From contig NC_087084.1 of assembly GCF_026151205.1 (NCBI RefSeq), positions 11,001,453-11,065,452 on the forward strand: a stretch of DNA of 64,000 nt, in the 5' to 3' direction. Each line of letters starts with the position of its first letter. The stretch's first letter is position 1. The DNA comes from Bolinopsis microptera (lineage: Eukaryota; Ctenophora; Tentaculata; Lobata; Bolinopsidae). A model generated the notes under the pieces. That model searched no databases. It was not told where the DNA came from and was given only the letters and a program-made list of their open reading frames with translations. Below are positions 25,507 to 36,411 of the stretch, piece by piece. A program made the translations under genes and the position numbers.

Positions 25507-27041
25507 TGACGTAATCAGACACCCAAGACGTCACTAGTCTAAACTGGTGACGTCGCTGAATACTGATGATCACAGTAATACTGTTAGATTTAAAATCTCA
25601 GATTTGACTCTCCGATCAGACCAAGAACCAAGAAGTAAATGTAAATGTTTATAAAAAGGTTGCTCTTCGCGACTTCGCTTGTTCACCTTTTTTTGAGACA
25701 ATGCCGAAGTTTTTGAGTTATTATTTACTTTGTAGCGCGATGCACTACTGGGCCGCGCCGCGCATCAAATAATGCTTCACATCACCACGGCGAGAAGCAT
25801 TATTTGATGCGCGGCGCGGCCCAGTAGTACATCGGGTTACAACTATTTACTATATTTTGGATGGTTTTCAGACACTGCAGAATCAGAAATTTCGACATTA
25901 ATTAATTAATTAATTAATCAACATTAATTAATTTGATGGATTATTATTTTTTGAAGAGCATTTGCGTTATCTCACGAGATGTCCATATAAGGACCAATAA
26001 TATGCGTGTCCGTATGATGAATAATAGCGATGGTTTGTATTTTGAACTAAACATCTAAACAGTCACCCATACTTTTGCAACTGGTTGCTATAACAACAAC
26101 GTTTGTTATAGAAATGTTGATCATTTCATTCATTACAATTACCCAAATAGGAAAGTTATATTACTGCTGTCAAGGATTGAATGATTGGGACTTGAAAAAT
26201 TGTTGCTTTAAATTAAGGTAACTCTACAGTAAAACCTTAATTTACCAGTTTTCCAGTAAAACGACCAGGTACAATGTAAATGAATCTAAATTTCTTTAAC
26301 CACAACCAATTTATAGGATCTCATTATTATTAAAGCTCGGTAAATGATGACAGTATTTCTGTAAGGAGTCGTTCACATATGATTACGTAATCACTGAGGG
26401 GGAGGGATGGGATTTCTAAATGATTACGCTAGAATAATTTTGACACACTATGCAATAGCTATGACGTGTAAAAGTAATATTTGAACGACCCCGAAGATGA
26501 AATTTCTTAGCATGGACTGGTGGTCAATAACGACTAGGATATCAGATGTGTTGAAGATTGATATTGCTAAAATTGTGTAAAATGTTTATTTATGTAATTA
26601 AAAACGAAAATATCTCTCGCTTTACTTAGTAAGAAACAAGGGTCAACTTAAAGTTGTCTCACTTTGGTGATCTTGCAATATTTACTTCTTTCTCTGGGAA
26701 TGTATATTGTATATAGGAAGGGAAATTTTACAATTTTGATTCAATTTTTGGCCAGCCACCAATCAGTGAGGTACTATGTGGCTCAATTTCGGTTCAGGAA
26801 ATATCATACTATATCACCAAAACTAAGAAACAAAACTCATTTAATACTGAACATAAATGTTATTATAGCAGAAATTTCGACAGGAATTGTGGAAAACTAA
26901 AAGTGTATCCACAAAAGCAGTATTGTTTCAAAACACACGAAAATAAGATGGTAAACCCGGTACAACATTGCAATCATAGTTTTAGGAAAATGATGTTTTG
27001 TCACAAGCTAATATCACATATCAAGCAGTTAGGATTTAGAT
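25507..27041. other. Convergent intergenic region between KLHL and the lectin-protease gene
   Basis: Both flanking genes end here. Apart from the hairpin at 25738-25834 and an AATTAATTAATTAATTAA tract near 25898, I see nothing coding. A reverse-strand AATAAA lies near 26588, about 450 bases beyond the protease stop, and could be its poly(A) signal. Confidence 0.5.
25738..25834. repeat. GC-rich perfect hairpin after the KLHL stop
   Basis: Arms of about 41 bases (CGATGCACTACTGGGCCGCG to CAAATAATGCTTC) are inverted around a loop of about 14 bases, with one mismatch. It is strikingly GC-rich against AT-rich surroundings. It lies 232 bases after the KLHL stop, so probably in the 3' UTR or just beyond. 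It could be a MITE or an RNA structural element. Confidence 0.8.
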
Positions 27042-30000
27042 TTATTCTTTTTCCTTCTTATTGCTGTTTTTTGATTTTTTTTGCTTCTTCTCGCAAGTAG
27101 GAATATTCAACCACTCTCCTTCAGAACACGTGAAGTCACCGGAGTTTATCAGCTTGAGCCTGAATTGTAGATGATTTTAATACCAAATAATGGTGAAATG
27201 GATGATACGCAGGTTACTTTTACAGCTGTAGGATAATCATTTTGAAATTAAGTTGTCATATTTGAAAATAACGAAAGGCATTAACGGTTAACAACAATTA
27301 ACAACAATTAACAACAATTTAACTCACTTTTTAGCGCACTTTACTTTCAAAGTGCTTCCTGGAGCTACAAACCCGGGTTCGACCTCTTTACCAGTCACCG
27401 ATTTTGAGTTGGGAATGTCAGATACAGTCAACATCTTACAATTGTTGTTTACAACGGCTGAGGTGTTAATGTTGAGTAGTTAAATTTATTCAATTTGAAA
27501 ATTCAGATGTTTTAGACGGTTAAGATTAAAGCATCGTAAAGCTTTTTAGTAAACATGAAGTTTTTAAACATGAAGTTGAATGAAAATGATGGTATTCATC
27601 TTCATCGACTGATATGTCATACAAATTTACATGAAAATCTATAAGTTTGTCTACAGAAAACATGATTTCATTTTATCCAGAAGACAGTAACCATGGTAAG
27701 AACAGAAAAAACAAACAAGACCTACCCGACTTGCATGCTGGAAGTTCCGTCCAGGTTCCATCTCCCTGGCACTTACTTGTCTCCGGTCCAACTCTGTTGG
27801 TTCTGTCAGGATAGATCCATTATAAGTATAAATAACATTAATGAGCCCATGCATTACAGACTTGCAATATTATTTATAATATAAGACTGTCAGCGGATAA
27901 AAATATAGTATACAAATTATAGTTAGAATTGTATTTCATGATGCAAGTACATAGCATACGAGGGTAAAGTCAACATTTTGGGAGCACTTACTCAGAAATA
28001 CATTCGACCACCGCGACAGTGCCTACATCTATTTCTTTTGTGACGACCCCCTCCGCATCAAACATCGTTAGTGTTTCTGCATTGTCAACTGCAGTTTGAG
28101 AAATTCTTGGACATCGCTCTGAACATTAAATGCGGTTTGTAAAAACAATGAGTGTTCTTCCTGAAATTAATCATAATCACCAAAATAGCAACAACAAAAA
28201 GACGCTATTTCCTAAAGAAAGTTTAGGAGATCCGCTGATTCAAATCACAGAATTTTAAATGAACCTTGTCTGTAGCGACTGCACACAAATCTGTAAGTGT
28301 CCACTTTAGCTCGGGTTGTCCACTTTCCCCTCCGGTTCTCGTTACCCGGGTGTACCTTCATCATGGCTGTGTGGAAATACTTCAACTTGTAATCAAACCA
28401 GTTTACGTAGTTGACATCTGTACCATCCACCCACTGCTGCTTGCTGTGGTTAAGGCACTAAGTTAGTTTATGATATGTGACTGCTGCTTGCTGTGGTTGA
28501 GACACTGTGTTAGTTTATGATATGTGACTGCTGCTTGCTGTGGTTGAGACACTGTGTTAGTGTATGATATGTGACTGCTGCTTGCTGTGGTTAAGGCACT
28601 AAGTTAGTTTATGATATGTGACTGCTGCTTGCTGTGGTTAAGGCACTAAGTTAGTGTATGATATGTGACTGCTGCTTGCTGTGGTTAAGACACTAAGTTA
28701 GTTTATGATATGTGACTGCTGCTTGCTGTGGTTAAGACACTAAGTTAGTGTATGATATGTGACTGCTGCTTGCTGTGGTTGAAACACTAAGTTAGTGTAT
28801 GATATGTGACTGCTGCTTGCTGTGGTCGGGACACTAAGTTAGTGTATGATATGTGACTGCTGCTTGCTGTGGTCGGGACACTAAGTTAGTGTATGATATT
28901 ATGTGACTGCTGCTTGCTGTGGTTGAGACACTAAGTTAGTGTATGATATGTGACTGCTGCTTGCTGTGGTCGGGACACTAAGTTAGTGTATGTGGTTGGG
29001 TGTGTGGTTTTAGGTTGCTGTCTGAGATGTTATCGATAAAATGTAAGATTAAAAAGAATCGACATATAATTAAAGGCAGATGATGAGGTTTTCTGCGTGA
29101 TCTCCTTTGAATATTTTGTTGCTAAAATATTGATAATAGAGGTGTTGAAAATTCAAGATTACGAAATGTAATTAATTAATCAATGAATAATATTGTACTC
29201 TTTAAACAGTAAGATATGATAGACAAGGTTTCAGACTCACAACATGCCGATCCAGATAAAATTAAAAGAATCGTCTCCTTTCTTGTCGCTACCATACGTT
29301 TGTGTGAACAAATCGTATACCTGTGAGATTATTGAGGAGGATTTTAGATACTGTAAGAATGAAGTTCTAAATTAATGAATTTATGGGGAAATTTTTCACT
29401 GTCAACTATTATGTCAATTGAATCGATCATCATTTATTCACATTATCGACATTTTAAATCAGTTTAAATTCACAATTATTGATTTCTGTAAACGTACCGT
29501 CTGTTCTCACAAAAATAAAATACAATCTACATAAAAACTAAATACATCCCTCACCTCAAAGTTATGCATTTGAGTAGGAATAACAGCCAGATCCCAGCCC
29601 CCTCTATCAGCGGGAGAGTCCCCATCAAGAGTCTGACAAGCCTCCCTAGCATCGTCAAACTTCTTCTTACCAAACCCTAGTCTGTACTCCAGTTCTGGGT
29701 GGTTACTGTGGTTACTGGGTGGTTACTGTGGTTACTGGGTGGTTACTGTGGTTACTGTACTCCAGTTCTGGGTGGTTACTGTGGTTACTGGGTGGTTACT
29801 GTGGTTACTGGGTGGTTACTGTGGTTACTGGGTGGTAACTGGGTGGTTACTGTGTGGTTACTGGGTGGTTACTGTACTCCAGTGCTGGGTGGTTACTGTG
29901 GTTACTGGGTGGTTACTGTGGTTACTGTGGTTACTGTGGTTACTGGGTGGTTACTGGGTGGTTACTGTGTGGTTACTGGGTGGTTACTGTACTCCAGTGC

Positions 30001-33000
30001 TGGGTGGTTACTGTGGTTACTGGGTGGTTACTGTGTGGTTACTGGGTGGTTACTGTGGTTACTGGGTGGTAACTGGGTGGTTACTGTGTGGTTACTGGGT
30101 GGTTACTGTACTCCAGTGCTGGGTGGTTACTGTGGTTACTGGGTGGTTACTGTGGTTACTGGGTGGTTACTGTGTGGTTACTGGGTGGTTACTGTACTCC
30201 AGTGCTGGGTGGTTACTGTGGTTACTGGGTGGTTACTGTGGTTACTGTGTGGTTACTGTGTGGTTACTGGGTGGTTACTGGGTGCTTACTGTACTCCAGT
30301 TCTGGGTGGTTACTGTGGTTACTGGATGGTTACTGTGGTTACTGGGTGGTTACTGTGGTTACTGGGTGGTTACTGTGGTTACTGGGTGGTTACTGTGGTT
30401 ACTGGGTGGTTACTGTGGTTACTGCACTCCAGTTCTGGGTGGTTACTGCGTGGTTACTGTGGTTACTGTGTGGTTACTGGGTGGTTACTGTGGTTACTGG
30501 GTAGTTACTGTGTGGTTACTGGGTGGTTACTGTGGTTACTGGGTAGTTACTGTGTGGTTACTGGGTGGTTACTGTGGTTACTGTACTCCAGTTCTGGGTG
30601 GTTACTGTGGTTACTGGGTGGTTACTGTGGTTACTGTGTGGTTACTGGGTGGTTACTGTGGTTACTGTACTCCAGGTCTGGGTGGGTTATAAGTTTATAA
30701 CACTATAAGTTGGATCGTAGCTAGATTTATGCTAATAAACAAAAGTATTTATTTATAAAATAACACCGTTTGAATCCGATGCTATATTAAAATTAAATCT
30801 CCAATACTTACAATAATAATTCAGTTTATCATATTTGTTACCCCATTATTTATAACTTTATAATAAATGCACTAACCATGACGTCTCCCCACTGACAGTG
30901 TGACAGCATGGTTCTGGTAATTACAGTAGGTGTTCTCTTCGTTATCAGCATAGTTAGCATATCCCTTATCGGCCCAGTACTCGCTGTAACTGTAAAGGTA
31001 TACACGTTAGTGAGAATTGTTAGTGAGAAATATTTCAGTTTGAACAGAACTGATAATATGGGTCTTTTATGGTCTTAGTTTAAAAAGTCTTATCATCGGT
31101 TGGACGAATCAGGATTTGTCGATTGTTAACTAACATCAATTGATTAATTAACATGATTAAAAGTGGTCTTCGTCTAACTATGATTTCTAATTCTGTGCAG
31201 TTTACCCACGAATATATCAGATTCTGAAGATCACACCCAATAAAGTGTACGAATGGGTCGAGTAAACAATTGTAAAGGAATTACGAAACGGTCATAACTT
31301 GCTACCCGCGCTACTATTTCAGCTATTTCATATACTAGTTACCTGTCACCTAGATACATGTTACCTAGTTACTAATTACCTAGTCACCTGTTACCTAGTT
31401 ACTAGTTACCTAGATACCTGTTACCTAGTTACCTGTTACCTAGTAACTTGTTACCTGTTCCGGATAATATAGTAAGGGTTTTCGTTGTTAGATTGCCACC
31501 CAACAAAGGTCAGAGCGTGAGCAGCTGGAGAGGTGGCACAAGTTGTGTCCGTATTGATCGTACCTGGAAATATTGAAATCTCAAGGTTGATTGGATGAAA
31601 ATTGAGCATAGTTTCCATCGAATGGAATTAAGATAATATCACGAATAAGAATAATATAAGGTAATAAGTACGGAATAACAGGTTGAGCGACTCATAAAAC
31701 TACATACTTCAAAACTACAATCAGAAAACTTGTGATAGTCAATAATTTTATTTAGAATCATCCAACTTTGACTATAATTTCATTTGATAAAATTTGAAGT
31801 TAAAAGAATGCTTACTTCCATCCCAGCCGAATATTTCTTCACCGATATACATTGACGATATCACAGGGCCATTTTGCAATGCCTCCCTCATCGCTTGAGC
31901 TGAACAAAACATTTATTAACCCATATAATATGAAGAAAATAGAAGAAAATAGTGTCTAAAGTGTCAATTAAGATCAAGTTTTTAAGTAAATAAAGTTAAA
32001 GTTAATACTGCTGATTATTGAAAAGGTTAACCTGTTTTGGACAAGGGAATGTAGTTAAACACCCAAACATCAGCCAGAGCATTCCTCCTTTTTCTGTCCT
32101 TCACTCCGTTATCTATACATGTCTGGGAATTCCCTGAGTGTGGGAAGAGTTGTAAGCAATCCAAATAGACGAGCTTATCAATTATTCATAATTAATTAGC
32201 GATTAAGTTCAATTATTTCTTCAATATATCCAAAAGGATCACGAGCTTATTAACTACTTATAATTGATATTTAGCAATTAATTTCAATTACTTTTAAAAA
32301 CTTGAATGATTATAAAACTGTTACTGTTAAACTTGGCGGTATTTACTTACAGTCGCCAGTGTAGGGGTAATCCTCAGCGTACGGGTGATATTGATAAGTC
32401 AGCAAGTACTTGAGTCCTGAAAAGTAACTCATAATAATGAACAAGACAAGGTGTTGAATATCACCGTGGTAACATCACGGTTTTAAATGTTTGATTATCT
32501 GAAACAGGCAACCAAAAGAATTACAAAGAAAGATATTACTTATGACACAGATCTTACCATCAGTAACAACACCTCCACTACACCCGTTAACATCATTACC
32601 ATAGTCGTCCTCCATGCAGTCCACAAAGAACTGTGTCGACAGGGGTATTAGTTTACCCGTTGTGTTTGCAGCAAACCACTCTATTACTGCAGCCTGCAGA
32701 GTGCAGAGTTATCTTTTGTATATAATATGTGTTATATAATATATAATATTAATTAAGAATGTTATTGAGGTAAGCCGTAAGGCACAATGTACAGCCTCCA
32801 CATGTTTCATTAAACCACCGCTAGATCATCATCGGAAATTCTTCCGTTGTTGTGGAACGCAGTGAAACACAGTGAAATACAGCGAAACACAGTGAAACAC
32901 AGTGAAACACAGTGAAACACAGTGAAACACAGTGAAACATACCTCAGCGAATCCGTAACAGCCCCCACATGACATCTGATCACCTGGTACGGACATGTAC

Positions 33001-33080
33001 GAGCCTCTGTAGTCACTGTCAGTTAATTCCGCACGGAGTACCCCAAAGAGGCATCCTAGAACTGTTAAAGCTCGTAACAT
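27042..33080 (-). CDS. Papain-like peptidase fused to a C-type lectin domain and two sushi (CCP) domains
   Basis: Exons (high to low): 33080-32943, 32693-32558, 32416-32351, 32133-32032, 31899-31816, 31563-31455, 30989-30877, 29694-29555, 29320-29241, 28443-28265, 28118-27992, 27802-27726, 27457-27328, 27159-27042. Phases agree throughout; 532 residues plus TAA. A signal peptide (1-17) is followed at once by a family C1 catalytic domain with oxyanion Gln35, nucleophile Cys41 (DQMSCGGCYGFAE), LSTQFFVDC, GCSGG, His191 (AAHALTFVGW) and Asn211 (YYIIRNS). No inhibitory propeptide is present, and the usual NSW is NSY. A C-type lectin domain spans about 250-383 (FIWIGML, WVDGTDVNYVNW, YRFVCSR); it lacks EPN/QPD and WND, so classical sugar binding is doubtful. 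Two CCP modules follow (RCPRIS...VVEC...CQGDGTWTELPAC, and NNNCKML...KCAKK...CSEGEWLNIPTC), then a Lys-rich tail. It is probably secreted. The donor at 28265 (GTTCAT) is weak. Confidence 0.88.
28430..28995. repeat. 48-bp minisatellite built on a 3' splice site
   Basis: Twelve copies of a unit of about 48 bp beginning TGACTGCTGCTTGCTGTGG. The copy at the exon edge contains the real acceptor of the peptidase-lectin exon (28443) and its first coding bases. Every other unit repeats that same polypyrimidine-poor acceptor, so the array offers about a dozen look-alike acceptors. Confidence 0.9.
29690..30692. repeat. 1-kb minisatellite built on a 3' splice site
   Basis: Mixed short units of GGTGGTTACTGTGGTTACTG, with longer units that also contain TACTCCAGTTCTGGGTGG. 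On the coding strand the latter is the acceptor CCACCCAG plus the first coding bases AACTGGAGTA of the exon starting at 29694. The junction is thus copied many times through the intron. Long open frames across the array are repeat artefacts. Confidence 0.92.
31333..31458. repeat. TACCTAGTTACCTGT repeats at a splice donor
   Basis: Degenerate 7-15-bp units of TTACCTAG and TTACCTGT. On the coding strand the exon ending at 31455 closes with AACAG and GTAACA, and the array is made of copies of that CAG-GTAAC donor. Confidence 0.8.
32857..32942. repeat. 12-bp ACAGTGAAACAC repeat at the donor of exon 1
   Basis: About seven copies, directly after the donor of the first exon of the lectin-protease gene (exon ends at 32943). 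It produces spurious open frames that read through the donor. Confidence 0.85.
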
Positions 33081-34230
33081 TGTACTTCCACTGTCCTTCT
33101 TCGTACTAGTCGATTGAGTTTTCTTACCTGATTATCTACTACTGAGAAATTGGTTAGAGTCGCGGCAATTTAGCTGGCATAAAATTGTTAATTATAAACA
33201 TTTAATTCAACAAAATACGAACTACGAAGTACAAAATCGCATAGAAATTTATTAAACTCGAACATAACAGGCTGCCACAACTCACTAATGTTATCTACAT
33301 ATATAATCCCAAAAAGTGAAAAAGTGTGTGGGTTCGTGTGTGTGTTGGAAATTTCCGAACAGCTTAATAAAAAAAGGTAAGAGTTATGGAGCCGATCTTA
33401 TTACGTAAATGCGGCAATATTGCATTTGCGGCACTAACACGCAGCACTTGTATCACTAACATGTGGCACTTGTATCACTAACATAATATGTAATATTTGG
33501 CATTTGCTAATTGAGATATAGTTGTTGTAATGTATAACTAGTGATCGATGCTGTGTCTACTTTTGAAATGTTTGCACTAGTTTGTGAAACTGAAAGTTTG
33601 TATTTTTGCTCGAGTTCTTCAAATTACAATTTCATCCTTTGTTCTTGATTAAATAATTAATACAACGAGCATTCATTTTTTTGTAACTATATCATTAACG
33701 ATTAAACTTATAAGAAGAAACATGGATACGTTTTGGAATAAGTTCATTATATGTTCAGATGACTTAACATTCTTAAAATCGTTGTTAGCGGTGAAATTGT
33801 GTCTGCAGAATACCTTCTGTATGTCCTAAATTACCATTTTAATTGTGTAATAGGTTTTGAATCTCTGCAAAAGCATCTCATACTTTTTCCACGCTGTTAT
33901 TATTTTTAGAAGTTGAGGTCTTATCGCATATTATGGTACTAGTCTAATACCAAATAAGAATGCCACAAATGTGTCTCACTTAATTGTGCAAGTGCCGCAT
34001 ATTATATAATATGATAGTGCCCATATTACTATTACTATTACTATTACTATTACTATTACATATCATAGTGTCGCAAGTGCCACATATTAGTGCCGCATGT
34101 TACATACTTACATATTATGAGGTTAGACCAGACGGACTTAAAAACAAATTGCCCGAAATAAAACGAATTGTGATGTGAATTATTAGTCAGTCTTCTTTAC
34201 AACTTGTAGTCATTATATGGGATAAATTAA

Positions 34231-34910
34231 GGCTCCAGATATTTGGGGGACGTTTATAAAAAGCCTTTGTAGAAGGTTTCATGAATAATAAAAAACTTAT
34301 TTTTCTAATTGTTCAATTTTTTAAAACAAAAGAAGAGTACAGAATAATGGTACTTGTACTTGTACTTGATTAGGTCTCCCCAATCATTCGAGTGACCTGT
34401 TTGGTGGCAAGAAATTTTTATAGTCTCAGGAAATAGTGATCGTGCAACTTATAACTTCTCCTATTTCAATGACCATAGTTTACCCTGTACGGTAATCTGA
34501 TCTCGGTGATTCCAGTTTAAACAGATGAGTTTAGTAAAGGTCGACCAGTAAAGGTCGATAAATAACCGGGTTCGAGGGGCCAGCTACCCTTCAGCCTCAA
34601 GACTTGCTACTGAAACACCAAAAGCGGAGTGGCTCTCGGAGTTCAAGGAGGGTGTGTAAATAGAATGAAGTACGTGCTTTGGGCAAAGCCGCAAGGTTCC
34701 CAGTGTGCATATGAGAACAAAGAAGTCGCAGAAAAATGGCCAGACATATACTTGTCAGAGCAAACAAAGCCTTGGCTTTGATATGTATCAAGGCTCCAGA
34801 TATTTGGGGGATGTTTATAAAAAAGCCTTTGTAGAAAGTCTCGTGAATAATTAAAAATATATTTTTCTCATTATCAAAAATTTCGTAACAAAAGCAGAGT
34901 GCAGAACAAT
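34231..34910. repeat. Direct repeat pair, about 120 bp each
   Basis: A unit starting GGCTCCAGATATTTGGGGGA occurs at 34231-34350 and 34791-34910 with moderate divergence. The segment between holds no convincing gene. A short (TTACTA)n tract lies nearby at about 34025-34058. Confidence 0.7.
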
Positions 34911-35508
34911 GGCCAGATATATAATTGTCAGAGCCAACAAAGCTTTTATCATATGGTTCAATCCTTTGGTTTAAGCTGAGACTTTTTGGTTAAATTTGAC
35001 AATTATAATTGCAGAATAACGACTAACAATAAGGGCAGGGGTGACATGAGAACTGTGGTATATCATTATAACAAAACATCACATTAACAAAACATCACAG
35101 TGCTAGCAAGCACGACCGTCGCCATTAATACTCACTAAACTATTTACCCCCTATACTATTATACCCCCTTTACTCGTTTCAGGCATTAAAACTCACCGAA
35201 AGTAGGTAGTTCAGCAGGCATATGTTAAGTTCAAACAATTCTAATTCAATGTCAGATGACAGGAATAGAAAAAAGTTATGTGGAGGTTTTTAAGAAATTT
35301 GCGCAAAATACGCGCCAGCATGTTATACAAAATTCGGTAAAAAACCCAAAATCGCCATATTCAGTTGCCTTAAAATCATGCATTAAAATTGACATAGAGA
35401 TCTGAAATTTTACTGAGCAGCTAGGTGTTGACCAAATCGATAGTAATTTTTAAACAAAAGTTTCAGGAGTATCGGGAGAAGGTTTTCTGGAACCCATGCT
35501 TATCAAAC

Positions 35509-35547
35509 AATATATAAAACACCAATAATATTGGTGTTTTATATATT
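35509..35547. repeat. Perfect 39-bp AT-rich palindrome
   Basis: AATATATAAAACACCAATAA is followed by its reverse complement with essentially no loop. It could extrude as a cruciform. There is no gene around it. Confidence 0.8.
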
Positions 35548-36411
35548 TTTTGATGGCAATATGCCAACATTTACGGTGATAAATATTGTATGAGCACACA
35601 ACGTCCGCTCAAAGTTTGCACTAGCGAAAGGTCAGAATTTTGCTCATTCGTGATTTCGAACAAATTTTGCTTTCCAACGACAGTTAAATGGCATTATATA
35701 TGAATTTAATGACAACTTGAATGAGTGTAAAAATCAATGTACAATTGTAATAGATTAAGAAGAACTACCCGAATGCAGCTGTACTCGGCAAGAAAGATTC
35801 AGTAAACATCAGCTAATTGGACACTAACTACCACTGTTATCCCGAAATACTAGGTATCGACCCGAAAGCAACCCAAAGAGATTTGTACAGCATGTGATTG
35901 ATGTAATTAATCGAAACTTATTAAAATTCGTAAGCCGTGAATGAATGGGAAAAGCGAGTGATCGATTTCATTCTCGGTATCATTTTGCATTTGCGGACGG
36001 TTATTCAAATTAATATCATTTCCTTTTGTTTGGGAAAGAGAGACACTGGCAGCGGTCCACTCTACCCATGATTATGGGTTTTGGTCAAATTATATTAACG
36101 AGAATTTGATCGTATTCATCATTAAAATTCGAATAGTTTAAGTTAAAGATTGGTCAGCCTCATTTCAACCATTGTATCAAACAACAACGTTCCAATAATG
36201 TACCACATATTAAATTCTGACCAGATGTGATTATAAGAGTGCCACATATGTTGGTGCCGCAAGTGCCACATTATCGTATTACTATTAGTGCCGCAAGTGT
36301 CGCATGTTACATATGATAGTGCCGCAAGTACCGCATACGAGTGCCGCAAATGCCACAGTCCACACTGCCACAGTGCCGCAATTACGTTATAAGGTTGTCC
36401 GGAGCTATGGG

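Larger units (their letters stand above)
33383..36411. mobile_element. Possible 3-kb non-autonomous element with inverted, repeat-rich ends
   Basis: The left end contains GGAGCCGATCTTATTACGTA then ATGCGGCA; the right end, read in reverse, contains AGCTCCGGACAACCTTATAA then CGTAATTGCGGCA. Inside each end, GCGGCACTAACA-like motifs are scattered in opposite orientations, which resembles the subterminal repeats of DNA transposons. There is no coding capacity. Ends and class are uncertain. Sequence just left of it (33335-33390) recurs diverged at 53835-53905. Confidence 0.45.

Noticed and set aside
28430-28995. Possible CRISPR array (regular repeats of similar spacing)
   Set aside because: Repeats are directly adjacent units with no unique spacers, and the locus is an animal intron. 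The same applies to 52070-52560 and 61345-61737.
29699-30700. Several long overlapping open frames of VVTGWLL-type repeats
   Set aside because: They are translations of the minisatellite in all frames, lie in an intron of the opposite-strand protease gene, and have no start, splice or composition support.
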